A DNA stretch of 64,000 nucleotides from Mariprofundus sp. UBA1536 (GCA_002323245.1 DCPU01000015.1:124001-188000), one strand, 5' to 3'. Counted from the stretch's first letter, positions 51,336 through 60,884 are shown. Made by a program: numbers and translations. Notes: generated by a model from the letters alone, not told the origin.

Positions 51336-52660
51336 TAAGCCGCTTCAAACGTAAAGTTAGAAGCTATAGTTCAGATCCTCATTTGCGTGAAATGTCGCGT
51401 GGTGCAGCACTTGCCTTTATGCTAAAGATACTGGGTGCAGGTCTCATGTTTGCACTTAATGTGGTTGTGGCCCGCCTTCTTGGAGTTGAGGATACAGGCG
51501 TATATTTTTTGGCACTATCAATAGTTACAATTAGCTCAGTCGTTGCTAGGTTAGGACTAGATAATGCTTTGTTACGTTTTATTGCTATAAATGCAACCCA
51601 TAAAGATTGGGGTGCTGTAAAAGGCGTTTATTTGCTTGGTACCCGTATAGCCTTAGTAGCTTCAGCAATGGTTACACTAGCGGTTTTTCTTAGCGCCCCT
51701 TTCATTACCAGTAATTTATTTAATAAACCTGAGTTGCTCGAACCCTTACGTTGGATGAGTTTTTCGATTTTACCTCTTGCTCTACTTAACTTGCAAGCTG
51801 AAAGCTTGAAGGGGCTAAAAAAAGTGAAAGCAGCAATGTTGGTACAAGGATTATGGCTGCCATTATTCTCTCTTATATTGCTAGTTCCATTGGTAAATAT
51901 AATCGATTCAGCTGGTGCAAGTGTTGCGTATTCGTGTGCTTCAAGTGTAACCTTTTTGTTAGGGTTAAAATCATGGCGATTAGCTATGGTTGATTATGAT
52001 GATTTGATTAAGCCATTCTCTTTAAAGGTGTTCTGGGTTAGTTGCGGTCCTCTTTTCACTGTTTCTATTTTAAATCGTGCTATTTTGCCATGGGGAGCAT
52101 TCCTTTTTTTGGGTGTTTGGGTAAGTAGTGAAGATGTTGGAGTTTTTGGTGCTGCTCAGAGAGTAGCGATGCTAGTCAGTTTTGTTTTGGTAGCTGTAAA
52201 TAGTGTTCTGGCTCCAAAATTTGCTGAATTATATGAAAATGGAGACATTAGTACATTAACAACTGTCGCTAGGCGTTCTATTTTGCTAACAGGTGTGATT
52301 GCATCACCAATATTCATTGCTTTATTGTTTCTGGGCAACACTGTTTTGGCCTTTTTTGGTGACGGATTTGAGCATGGGGAAATAGTACTAATTATTTTAG
52401 TAATTGGGCAATTGGTTAACGTTGCCTGTGGTTCAGTCGGTTACTTGTTAATGATGAGTGGCAATGAAACAAGCTATAGAAATGCGACTTTATGGTCTGC
52501 GCTAACATTTATTATTTCTTTGATGGTTCTCGTTCCGCTCTACGGGAATGTAGGAGCTGCGGCTGCTACGGCTATTGCTATGATTATTTTGAATATAACA
52601 TCAGTATTTTATGTCGGGAGAAGGATACATGTCTATCTTTTTCCTTTTTTAGGTAAATAG
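51332..52660 (+). CDS. wzx: Polysaccharide flippase (Wzx, MOP superfamily)
   Basis: The 442-residue membrane protein has about 12-14 hydrophobic helices. Its N-terminus (REMSRGAALAFMLKILGAGLMFALNVVVARLLG, seen in two parts) is the standard Wzx/RfbX beginning, and GVFGAAQRVAMLVSFVLVAVNSVLAPKFAELY fits the middle of the family. It would flip lipid-linked repeat units to the periplasm. It overlaps the rmlB fragment by 4 bases. From here to about 60.0 kb the DNA is visibly more AT-rich. Confidence 0.92.
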   Translation: MISRFKRKVRSYSSDPHLREMSRGAALAFMLKILGAGLMFALNVVVARLLGVEDTGVYFLALSIVTISSVVARLGLDNALLRFIAINATHKDWGAVKGVYLLGTRIALVASAMVTLAVFLSAPFITSNLFNKPELLEPLRWMSFSILPLALLNLQAESLKGLKKVKAAMLVQGLWLPLFSLILLVPLVNIIDSAGASVAYSCASSVTFLLGLKSWRLAMVDYDDLIKPFSLKVFWVSCGPLFTVSILNRAILPWGAFLFLGVWVSSEDVGVFGAAQRVAMLVSFVLVAVNSVLAPKFAELYENGDISTLTTVARRSILLTGVIASPIFIALLFLGNTVLAFFGDGFEHGEIVLIILVIGQLVNVACGSVGYLLMMSGNETSYRNATLWSALTFIISLMVLVPLYGNVGAAAATAIAMIILNITSVFYVGRRIHVYLFPFLGK

Positions 52661-52667
52661 GTGAAAA

Positions 52668-53639
52668 ATGAAACTAGTTCCAACTACAACAGAGGATGCA
52701 ATTAAAAAAGCTCGGTCTAGAGAGAATATTAGGTTGCTGTATATTGCTGGGGCAGGAAGAAGTGGCTCTACGCTTTTATCGTCAGTTTTGGGTGAGGGTG
52801 ATGGAGTATGTAATGTAGGGGAAGTTCAGCGTATTTGGGAACGAGGTATATTAGAAAAAGGTTTGTGTGGATGCGCTAAAACAGTAGAGGAATGTCAATT
52901 TTGGCAAGAAACATTTAATGCTGCTTTTGATGAAGGGATAAACTCTGTCAATATTGAAGAAATGGTTAGAGTGGTCAATACGTTAGTCAGAATGAGAAAT
53001 ATTATAAGTCTTTTGCTTAAAATAAAACTAAACAAATTTTCTGACAATGAAAGAATATGTTTGCAACAATTAGAGAAATTATACGTTGCAATATATGAGC
53101 AGCATCCAGAGAGAATCATTATTGATGCATCAAAATATCCCAGTTATGCTCTTCTTTTATCGCATGTGTTGAAACTTGATGTTTTTGTTGTTCATTTGAC
53201 TAGGAACCCTTTTGCAGTTGCCTACTCTTGGGGAAGAAAGAAGTTTAACCCTGACAGAAAGGCGAATATGAAAAATATGTCTGCGTTTAAGAGCACTTTT
53301 GTCTGGGTGAGCTGGAACTTGTTTCTCCAGGTTCTTTGTTCCGTTATTTACGGTAGAAAATATATGCAAATGAAATATTCCAGCTTTATTGATAACCCTA
53401 ATAATGAGTTAAGCAGGCTTGAAAATTTTTTAGATAGAGAAAATATTTTTACTCGGTTTGACAAAAATCGGGAAATGTCAGTTGCTGTCCAGCATACTAT
53501 AGCAGGAAATCCCATGCGTTTTGAGGGTGAGCGTATGAAGTTAAAGTATGATGATAACTGGGTAAAAAATATATCACCCGTTCAAAAAATTTTTGTCCAC
53601 ATTGTATCTTGGCCCTGGAGAAAGTTTTTAGGTTATTAG
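52668..53639 (+). CDS. Sulfotransferase 1
   Basis: A 323-residue PAPS-dependent sulfotransferase-fold protein. The 5'-phosphosulfate loop GAGRSGSTLL starts near residue 28. A CGCAKTVEEC segment follows, as in related bacterial enzymes, and the 3'-phosphate region DASKYPSYALLL ... VHLTRNPFAVAYSWGR lies at ~155-190. The C-terminal MKYSSFIDNPNNEL segment matches the family (YEDLxxxP). The acceptor sugar cannot be told. It follows wzx by 7 bases, in the same operon as cysC. Confidence 0.88.
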   Translation: MKLVPTTTEDAIKKARSRENIRLLYIAGAGRSGSTLLSSVLGEGDGVCNVGEVQRIWERGILEKGLCGCAKTVEECQFWQETFNAAFDEGINSVNIEEMVRVVNTLVRMRNIISLLLKIKLNKFSDNERICLQQLEKLYVAIYEQHPERIIIDASKYPSYALLLSHVLKLDVFVVHLTRNPFAVAYSWGRKKFNPDRKANMKNMSAFKSTFVWVSWNLFLQVLCSVIYGRKYMQMKYSSFIDNPNNELSRLENFLDRENIFTRFDKNREMSVAVQHTIAGNPMRFEGERMKLKYDDNWVKNISPVQKIFVHIVSWPWRKFLGY

Positions 53640-53674
53640 CAGGCGGGTTATTATTTTAGGGCGTGAGGAAATCC

Positions 53675-54907
53675 ATGAAGGTATTATTATTATCAACTTA
53701 CTTTGAAGGTCAGGGTGGGGCGGAGTTTGCGGTTCATCAACTGGCTTTGGATTTAATTGCACAGAACCACCAAGTTAAAGTGGTGTGTCTCAATAAATTA
53801 ATGGATGGTTCGATACATGGCGAATATGAAGGAGTTCCAATTATTGAAATAAGCCCATTTAATTTATACTGGGCAGGAGAAAATGAAAATAAACCGCTAC
53901 CATTAAAAATCCTTTGGCAACTTTTGGACATATTCAACTTTAGTGCCTATAAAATTTTACAAACAATTATTCAAAAAGAAAAGCCTGATATTATACATGT
54001 TCATAAAATGCGAGGGTTTTCCCCTTCAGTTTGGTTAGCTGCAAAACATCAAGATGTACCTGTTATACAGACTTGCCATGATTATGAGTTAATGAGCCCG
54101 GTTGCAAACTTTGAGGGTAAATTGGGTCGTCTCTTTTTATCTAAAAATGTGATTAGCAGGTTATACACCTTTTCTCGTTCATGGTTGTCTGATTGTGTGT
54201 CTGCTGTGACCTCGCCCAGTAATTATACATGTGAGAAAATATTGGGTGCTGGTTTTTTTGGTCGTACTCCCATAAAAGTGACTATACCAAATTCACATGG
54301 TTATTCTTCCACAGAACTGAAGGCTCGTAGAGGCATCGCAATTAAGAAAGATGAGACAAAATTGAAGTTAATGTTTATTGGCAGGTTAGAGACAATTAAG
54401 GGAATTGAGAATCTTTGTGAGTCATTTGCATCGCTCACAAATAAATATCCAAATGTTGTGCTAGATATTGTTGGTACGGGGAGTCTCTATCAAACTTTAC
54501 AGGAAAAATATGCAAAAATTACAAGAATGAAGTTTCATGGTAAGCTGGTAGGTGAAGCGAAAGAAAAAGCGTTTGAAGTGGCTAATATGGTGTTGGTTCC
54601 ATCCAAATGGCCTGAAGTATTTGGCATAGTGATTATTGAAGCGTTTGCTCACGGTATACCAGTTATTGCCACAAATGAAGGTGGAATGAAAGAGTTAATT
54701 CAACCTGGAAAGACAGGCTATTACTTTAAAGGCACATCTACACAAAGCATAAGCGAAACATTAATTGAGGTGCTAGAAAATACCGATAACATTATTGATA
54801 TGAAAAATAATTGCTTCGATGAAGCAGAATATTATTCAAACGAAGCTGTATTAAAGCAGTATTTAAATGTTTACGAAAGGGTGATCAATGACTACAAAAT
54901 ATCCTGA
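53675..54907 (+). CDS. Glycosyltransferase, GT4 family
   Basis: ATG 53675 follows GAGGAA at ordinary spacing; a GTG at 53663 is in frame but lies before that site. The 410-residue protein has the GT-B fold: N-terminal MKVLLLSTYFEGQGGAEFAVHQLA (in part), HVHKMRGFSP and TCHDYELMSP. The C-terminal donor domain has LMFIGRLETIKGIENL, KFHGKLVG, and the EVFGIVIIEAFAHGIPVIATNEGG motif (EX7E). It adds a sugar to the repeat unit; donor and linkage are unknown. It overlaps sulfotransferase 2 by 20 bases. Confidence 0.92.
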   Translation: MKVLLLSTYFEGQGGAEFAVHQLALDLIAQNHQVKVVCLNKLMDGSIHGEYEGVPIIEISPFNLYWAGENENKPLPLKILWQLLDIFNFSAYKILQTIIQKEKPDIIHVHKMRGFSPSVWLAAKHQDVPVIQTCHDYELMSPVANFEGKLGRLFLSKNVISRLYTFSRSWLSDCVSAVTSPSNYTCEKILGAGFFGRTPIKVTIPNSHGYSSTELKARRGIAIKKDETKLKLMFIGRLETIKGIENLCESFASLTNKYPNVVLDIVGTGSLYQTLQEKYAKITRMKFHGKLVGEAKEKAFEVANMVLVPSKWPEVFGIVIIEAFAHGIPVIATNEGGMKELIQPGKTGYYFKGTSTQSISETLIEVLENTDNIIDMKNNCFDEAEYYSNEAVLKQYLNVYERVINDYKIS

Positions 54908-55814
54908 TTTTTTAATTGTCGGCGCCGCGAAAGCTGGAACAAGTGCATTGTTTCACATACTTGGTCAGCACCCCAGTGTATTTATCCCCCAAAATAAAGA
55001 GCCAAACTTTTTTGCCTTTGATGGTTCTATACCAAAGTATGCAGGGATTCATGATGCGGAAACTATCGTAAGGAACTCAATATGTGACCCAAATGAGTAT
55101 TATGGTTTGTTCCGCGATTGTAAATCTCACCAAGTTACTGGTGAAGCTTCAACTCTGTATTTGTATGATAAAACTGCCCCTTCAAGGATAAAAGAGACCC
55201 TTCCAAATGTTAAAATTATTATTGTTTTACGTAATCCAGTTGAACGTGCACTGTCTGCATACAATCATTTGAGAAGAGACTTGCGTGAAGACAGCGAATC
55301 ATTTGAAGAGGCTTTAGAGAAGGAGCACCTCAGGATTCAACAACGCTGGGAACACCTTTGGCATTATAAAGCTGTTGGAGAGTATTATGACCAACTATTA
55401 AGGTATAAAAATCTTTTTCCTGATAATAAGTTACTAATTATTAATTATGATGATTTCCTATCGTCACCTGATATGATAATTAAAGATGTTTGTGAATTTA
55501 TTGGGGTTGACTCCTCGGTTTCACTGGATGTTGGTCAGAAGTACAATCAATCTGGGACACTGAAAAGTCATTTTTTACATAAGCTAATTAATCATCCTAA
55601 TCTACTGAAAAAAGGATTAAAGCTCATCACATCTAAGAAAAGCAGAAAATTTGTATCTCTAAAATTAAAGAATTGGAATACTGCACCCAAACCATCAAGA
55701 GTTACTAATATCAGTGATGACTATAAACACTTGAGCCGCTATTACCTTGAGGATATTGTAAATATTGAAAAAATTACTGGTTTGGATTTAAGCGCATGGA
55801 AAATTCAAGAATGA
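54888..55814 (+). CDS. Sulfotransferase 2 (heparan-sulfate-sulfotransferase-like)
   Basis: A 308-residue protein with the PAPS loop GAAKAGTSALFHIL from residue 12 and the motif IPQNKEPNFFAFD, which in carbohydrate sulfotransferases holds the catalytic Lys/Glu. The 3'-phosphate site is VLRNPVERALSAYNHLRRD near 114-131. ALEKEHLRI and YYDQLLRYKNLFPDNKLLIINYDDF also fit the Sulfotransfer_1 family acting on glycans. It belongs to a different branch from sulfotransferase 1. It starts inside the GT4 gene end. Confidence 0.92.
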   Translation: MTTKYPDFLIVGAAKAGTSALFHILGQHPSVFIPQNKEPNFFAFDGSIPKYAGIHDAETIVRNSICDPNEYYGLFRDCKSHQVTGEASTLYLYDKTAPSRIKETLPNVKIIIVLRNPVERALSAYNHLRRDLREDSESFEEALEKEHLRIQQRWEHLWHYKAVGEYYDQLLRYKNLFPDNKLLIINYDDFLSSPDMIIKDVCEFIGVDSSVSLDVGQKYNQSGTLKSHFLHKLINHPNLLKKGLKLITSKKSRKFVSLKLKNWNTAPKPSRVTNISDDYKHLSRYYLEDIVNIEKITGLDLSAWKIQE

Positions 55815-55875
55815 TTCTTCAGAATATAACTAATTGTGCAGAAAGAAAAACGCTTGTTGATGGAACATATTTATA

Positions 55876-56625
55876 ATGGCTCCTCAACTAAATGCATGGC
55901 CGTTAATAATAGAAAAGCTCACTATTATTAAATCAGATCAAGAAGATGATTTTATTGAGGATATTATAGAAGGTGAAGGGAAAATTGTTTTAAGCTTCTT
56001 AAATGCACATGCTGCAAACATAGCTTGGAATGATAAAGTGTTTGCTGATCTTCTTTTGGGGTCAGATATATTGGTTAGAGATGGTGTAGGTATTTCAATA
56101 TTATTACGTTCATTAGGGCTAAATGCTGGTGGAAACTTAAATGGAACAGATTTAATCGAGAAAATATTATTGAAAGTTGACAAAAATAAATCTATAGCGG
56201 TATTTGGAACAATAGATCCTTATTTAAATATGGCTTGCCAGAAAATTAAAGATATGGGATTTTCAAAGGAACTTATATGCCAGAATGGCTTTATGGCCGA
56301 TGGGGAATATTTGAACCTTTATAATGAAACTCTTCCAGATATTGTGATTTTGGCTATGGGTATGCCAAAACAGGAACGAATATCTCTACTATTGAAAAGT
56401 TCGAAAGCAGAGAAAAACTCATTGATAATTAACGGTGGCGCAATTGCTGATTTTATGGCTGGGAGATTCTCTAGAGCACCAAATTGGGTAAGGAAAGCTG
56501 GTTTCGAGTGGTTTTACCGTTTAATTTCTGAGCCTAAAAGGCTGTGGAAGAGGTATTTACTAGGAAACTTTGCATTTCTATTTAGAGTCATCGTAATTAT
56601 GGCTGCAATTAAAAAAGAACGCTAA
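55876..56625 (+). CDS. WecG/TagA/CpsF-family glycosyltransferase (GT26)
   Basis: A 249-residue GT26 enzyme: VLSFLNAHAANIAW, DILVRDGVGISILL (conserved DGxG), GGNLNGTDLIEKIL and the helix PDIVILAMGMPKQERI are the family hallmarks. RAPNWVRKAGFEWFYRLISEPKRLWKRY near the C-terminus (in part) is typical of WecG and TagA. Known members transfer N-acetylmannosamine or its uronic acid, or glucose, to lipid-linked sugar, but the donor here is unknown. It has a weak ribosome site and 61 bases of AT-rich spacer before it. Confidence 0.92.
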   Translation: MAPQLNAWPLIIEKLTIIKSDQEDDFIEDIIEGEGKIVLSFLNAHAANIAWNDKVFADLLLGSDILVRDGVGISILLRSLGLNAGGNLNGTDLIEKILLKVDKNKSIAVFGTIDPYLNMACQKIKDMGFSKELICQNGFMADGEYLNLYNETLPDIVILAMGMPKQERISLLLKSSKAEKNSLIINGGAIADFMAGRFSRAPNWVRKAGFEWFYRLISEPKRLWKRYLLGNFAFLFRVIVIMAAIKKER

Positions 56626-56662
56626 TATATTTTTACTCAATCATCTAATGCGGCCATAAATA

Positions 56663-57946
56663 ATGATTATCAAAAGTGATTTCTCGAAACGTTTGCAATA
56701 CTTGCTTATGGCGTGGCCTATTTTCTGGGTCGCTGGAATTGATCAGTTTGGCATGCTTTTTTTTGTTATTATTGAGCTTTCTTTGTATATTAACCTAAGG
56801 GGGTTAAAGTTTAGCTATGATAAAGCGGACTTTTGGCTCTTCATTTTGTGTATTTGGTGGCTCACCCCTATTTTATGGGTTGAAAATTGGGGCGTATATT
56901 TAAAATCATTTTCAGTAATTATAACAGTCTTAATTTTACATCTCCTTATCATAAACCAGGTTAAATCATTTAAGAATATATTAACGCTATTAAATGGATT
57001 GAAATTTGTTGCGATTTATATTTCTTTAGGGACTGTTCTCTTCTTTTTTTATGCTAGCGAGTTTCGTACCATTTTAGGTTATTTTTTGCCTAGTAGTTTA
57101 TTAGATTCAAACTTCTTCCACGGTATGGGTTATCATTCTCTTGGAGTTATGGCGGAAGATGAAAATTCCGAAATGCGCGTCAAAAGTATCCTTACTGGTT
57201 ATAGCAGCTTAAGCATGATTTGCTTAATGATTGCCCCAGTTATGGTTTTTCTATTTAGAATAGAAAAAAAAGAAAAAAGTGCATATTTGTTTGTAGCCCT
57301 ATTTATATTGATGTTTTTCACTGAAATAATGACCAAGTCACGCTTGGCAATACTAGCTTTGTTAGTAGGTATGATACTACTTGTATACTTGGAATCCACG
57401 CGCGTGAAGGTTTATCAAAGGGGTTTGATTTACTTGTTTTCAACCTTTGCAGTGTTAATTATAATTGCAACTGGGATTATTTTTGCTTCACAACTTGTTG
57501 AAGAATTCAATAAAGTTTTCCTTGATTTTCGAGCTGCAAGCTCGATGACTCGTCTCCATATTTATGCCAGCACAATTGCTTCCTTGCCTGAGCACTGGAT
57601 AATTGGCTGGGGCCACTCAAGGCCAATTGAAGGGATGAATGCTTTATACTCAATGGGTACGCATAGTAGTATACTTGGTATGTTGTACCAACATGGGGTA
57701 GTCGGGTTGATAATTTATGTGATGATTTGGGTTAATGTCTGGCGGACAGCAATCGGGCTATACATGCATGCACATGGAATAGAAATGCGACTGCTTTCAG
57801 CTACTTTGATTGCTGCGTATTTTATGCTGAATATTCGTGAACTAGGTGACATTTGGTGGTGGGATCAGCTTTTGTGTATTACAGTTGTCATTCTATGGGG
57901 AATAGGGGATGCGGCGCTTAAAATAAACCAAAGAGTACAGGGTTAA
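56663..57946 (+). CDS. wzy: O-antigen polymerase/ligase-like protein (Wzy)
   Basis: The 427-residue integral membrane protein has about 11 helices and one large periplasmic loop (~290-345) with GWGHSRPIEGMNALYSMGTHSSILGMLYQHGVVGLI in part. It has a typical H...H pattern of Wzy_C/O-antigen ligase proteins (WIIGWGH, THSSILGMLYQHG). It would polymerise repeat units in the periplasm. A second ligase-type gene is absent. The next gene starts 4 bases after the stop. Polymerase fits better than ligase in a Wza/Wzz/Wzx context. Confidence 0.85.
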   Translation: MIIKSDFSKRLQYLLMAWPIFWVAGIDQFGMLFFVIIELSLYINLRGLKFSYDKADFWLFILCIWWLTPILWVENWGVYLKSFSVIITVLILHLLIINQVKSFKNILTLLNGLKFVAIYISLGTVLFFFYASEFRTILGYFLPSSLLDSNFFHGMGYHSLGVMAEDENSEMRVKSILTGYSSLSMICLMIAPVMVFLFRIEKKEKSAYLFVALFILMFFTEIMTKSRLAILALLVGMILLVYLESTRVKVYQRGLIYLFSTFAVLIIIATGIIFASQLVEEFNKVFLDFRAASSMTRLHIYASTIASLPEHWIIGWGHSRPIEGMNALYSMGTHSSILGMLYQHGVVGLIIYVMIWVNVWRTAIGLYMHAHGIEMRLLSATLIAAYFMLNIRELGDIWWWDQLLCITVVILWGIGDAALKINQRVQG

Positions 57947-57950
57947 ATAT

Positions 57951-58889
57951 ATGAATAATATCATAATTACTGGTATGCATAGAAGTGGCACAACTGTTTT
58001 GGGTGATTTGATTGCAAAAGCATATGATATTGATTATTTGCATGAGCCATTCAATGCTGACTTTGGATGTGATGCAATTTCTAAATCTTATCCAAAAGTT
58101 GAAAGGAATAATAAAGGGGAAGAATTAAAATATCTTGAGTTGCTGAATCATATATTCTCATTACGCTTTAAGTGCCATAAAACAAGTGCTACTGATGGGT
58201 GGATAAAAACAATGCTCCGGCCTGTAACGGGTGGTAAGTGTGGTATGAATCGGATGAGATTGGCTCTCAAGGAATTTTTTGGCTTAAGGAAGCGAAAGTA
58301 AGCCTTATTGCTGAAAGATGCATTTCTTGTGGGTCTTTCACCTCTCCTTATCAAAAAGTTCGATGCAAAAGTCATTATCACGATTCGCCACCCAGCTGCG
58401 ATTTGGAGAAGTGTTCAGCGAATGGGCTGGAAATTTGAATTTGATAGTCTGGACAGAACAAGGCTAGCCGAACTTTGTGCTGACTTTGGACTAAGCGAAG
58501 AACAACTATTGCAAATGAAAGAAGTTGAAAAAATTGCTTACCTTTGGTTATCTATTTATCGTGATGTGACGGATTTATCTGAGCATTATAAGGAGTGTTT
58601 AATTATCGTGAAGCATGAAGACTTCTGTATCCTCACTGAGGAAACTGCTAATAGATGCGCTGATTTTCTAGGCCAAAGCAGAAAGGAGAAACTATTAGAA
58701 TTATTTACCAAATTTACCTCTGGCGGGAAAGTAAATGCTCCAGGTAAGAAGTTACATGATTTTAAACGTGATTCAAGTAAATTGGCATGGAGCTGGGTAG
58801 GCAAAATAGATGCAAATGACTGCAAGATAATCCGAGATATTACGGAAGAAAAGGTCATCGAATTGTATGGCTACTGGAGCCCAAATTAG
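57951..58889 (+). pseudogene. Sulfotransferase 3, interrupted by an in-frame TAA
   Basis: Codons 1-116 encode the PAPS loop ITGMHRSGTTVLGDL and downstream helices. TAA at 58299-58301 (codon 117) interrupts the frame, and the same frame continues as ALLLKDAFLVGLSPLLIKKFDAK (in part) with IITIRHPAAIWRSVQRMGW, the 3'-phosphate site, to a normal end at 58889. The two halves align as one ~312-residue sulfotransferase of the family with KDP(F)...F and IRHPAA motifs. A fresh nonsense mutation, a sequencing error or stop read-through could explain it; a TTG at 58308 could start the second half but has no clear ribosome site. Confidence 0.85.
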
Positions 58890-58904
58890 AGGTCACGGTG
58901 ACGT

Positions 58905-60032
58905 ATGGATAACGACAAACGAAGATTCTTAAGAAATACGTCATGTGGCTTGTTAGGCGTATTATCCATGGTTGCATTTGCTCGCAATGGTTATCCTGCA
59001 TTCTTAGCGAATGATAAATGTCTAGGTCTTGAGGATATACCCCTTAAAGTAATAGCAAAGAATAGAGGGATTCTATTTGGTACAGCTGTTACGTATCAAC
59101 AGTTGTCGAAAGACACAAAATTTTCAGCATTGGTGGCTCGTGAGGCCAAGTTAATAACCCCTATCCAAGAACTTAAGTGGCAGACACTAAGGCCTGGTCC
59201 GGGTCGGTTTGATTATCGTAAAGCAGAGTATTTGATTCAGTTTGCTGAAAAGAACAATCAGATGGTCAGAGGCCACACATTAATGTGGCATATGGGAATT
59301 CCAAATTGGGCTTTGAAAGAAATTAGTTCAGGAAACGCTGATAAAATCATGACAGAGCATATTAAACAAGTTGTAGGCAACTTTAAGGGTCGTATTTATT
59401 CGTGGGATGTTGTCAATGAAGTAGCATCTAACTCAAAATCAGAATTATTGAGGAAGAGTCCTTGGGGTAACAAAGGGACAATTGATTATATTCATGATGC
59501 TTTTTCTGTTGCACATGAGGCAGATCCTTCAGCATTATTGGTGTTCAACGATCATCAAGTTGAATATGACACTTCAAAACAAAACGCTAAGAGATATAAC
59601 ATCCTTAAAATAGTAGAAAAACTTATCACTCTTGGTACCCCGATTCATGCTTTTGGCATTCAGGCTCATTTGTATGGGAAAAAGAAAATTGCAAAAAATC
59701 ACTTGATGTCTTTTATTGATAACCTATCGCAATTTGGACTGGAAGTTCACATAACAGAGTTAGATGTAAAGGATCAAAGGCTTCCCAAGAATCCTCAAGA
59801 AAGAGACCTTATTGTCGCAAATATTTATAATGATTTTTTGGAATCAATCTTAGTATCTAAAAATATAAAAGTACTTAATTTATGGGGACTTTCTGATAGA
59901 TACTCTTGGTATAATCATAAGTTTATAAGAGAAGATGGGATGCCAGCTCGGCCGTTACTTTATGATGATGAATTGATGCCTAAGGAAGTTCGATTAATCG
60001 TTGCAAAACAATTGTGTGCCTATGGTAGTTAG
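58905..60032 (+). CDS. GH10-family glycanase (xylanase-like), predicted Tat-exported
   Basis: A 375-residue glycoside hydrolase family 10 barrel. The N-terminus DNDKRRFLRNTSCGLLGVLSMVAFA has a twin-arginine RRFLR pattern followed by a hydrophobic stretch. GHTLMWHMGIPNW is the GH10 GHTLVWH motif. The acid/base Glu172 lies in WDVVNEV and the nucleophile Glu285 in HITELDV. Known GH10 enzymes cut beta-1,4-xylan, but in EPS loci they can trim or release the polymer. It is the last gene before the IS remnant. Confidence 0.93.
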   Translation: MDNDKRRFLRNTSCGLLGVLSMVAFARNGYPAFLANDKCLGLEDIPLKVIAKNRGILFGTAVTYQQLSKDTKFSALVAREAKLITPIQELKWQTLRPGPGRFDYRKAEYLIQFAEKNNQMVRGHTLMWHMGIPNWALKEISSGNADKIMTEHIKQVVGNFKGRIYSWDVVNEVASNSKSELLRKSPWGNKGTIDYIHDAFSVAHEADPSALLVFNDHQVEYDTSKQNAKRYNILKIVEKLITLGTPIHAFGIQAHLYGKKKIAKNHLMSFIDNLSQFGLEVHITELDVKDQRLPKNPQERDLIVANIYNDFLESILVSKNIKVLNLWGLSDRYSWYNHKFIREDGMPARPLLYDDELMPKEVRLIVAKQLCAYGS

Positions 60033-60122
60033 TTTAGTTGTCAACAAAATTTGAATCTCCCTTCCCACCTCCGAATTGCTAGTGATCTAAGTGCCTGACC
60101 AAAATAGCTTGAAGGAGTCAGG

Positions 60123-60884
60123 ATGGGTGGTGAGCGATACTCGGAAAAATTTAAGATTGAGGCAGTAAAACAGGTTGTTGATAGGGGTGCCTCGAATCCA
60201 TCAGTGGATTCTACTAGTTGGACGTTGCAAAGAAAAGTCTTTACGCATGGATTACCAAAGGGGTTTGGTTGGAACCACAAGCGCGTTTATCGTATTTATC
60301 GGGAGCTGGAGCTTAATTTACGCATTAAACCAAAGAAACGCTTGGTTAGAGAGCGCCCTGAAGCACTTGCTGTGCCTGATACAATCAATGAATGCTGGTC
60401 TATGGATTTTATGCACGACCAGCTTGGTGATGGGCGAGGCTATCGTTTGTTTAATGTGATTGATGATTTTAATCGTGAAGGTTTAGCCATGGAGATCGAC
60501 TTTTCATTACCATCAAGCCGTGTGATTCGCGCTTTGGATCAAATCATTGAGTGGCGTGGCAGACCCAAACGAATCCGAAGCGATAATGGGCCTGAATATA
60601 TCAGCCATCTTTTGGCAGATTGGGCGAGAAAGAATGATATTACACTGGAGTTTATTCAGCCTGGCAACCCACAGCAAAACGCTTATGTTGAACGATATAA
60701 TCGCACCGTGAGGTATGATTGGTTGAGCCAATATATCTTCAAAAGTCTTGAAGAAGTGCAAAATCATGCAACCCGGTGGTTATGGACTTACAACAATGAG
60801 AGACCTAATATGGCTCTCGGTGGCATTACACCAAAACAAAAGTTGGCGCTGACCAACTATTCTTCCACTTTTGGGTTCGCTTAA
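60123..60884 (+). mobile_element. IS3-family element remnant with orfA-orfB deletion fusion
   Basis: The 253-codon frame starts like an IS3-family OrfA (GGERYSEKFKIEAVKQVVDRG) for ~22 residues. Then, after a short unrelated stretch, it enters OrfB at WNHKRVYRIYRELELNLRIKPKK and runs through the DDE domain: SMDFMHDQL (first Asp), RSDNGPEY (second Asp) and QQNAYVERYNRTVR (Glu), ending normally. Most of orfA and the start of orfB are deleted, so it should be inactive. Weakly similar ends, AATCTCCC near 60052 and GGGGGATT near 60891, may be decayed terminal repeats. It marks the right border of the AT-rich cassette. Confidence 0.85.

Noticed and set aside
52668..53639. Sulfotransferase 1 considered as a generic kinase or P-loop protein
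   Set aside because: The loop is GAGRSGST, not a Walker A GxxxxGK[ST], and the TRNP 3'-phosphate motif follows at the right distance.
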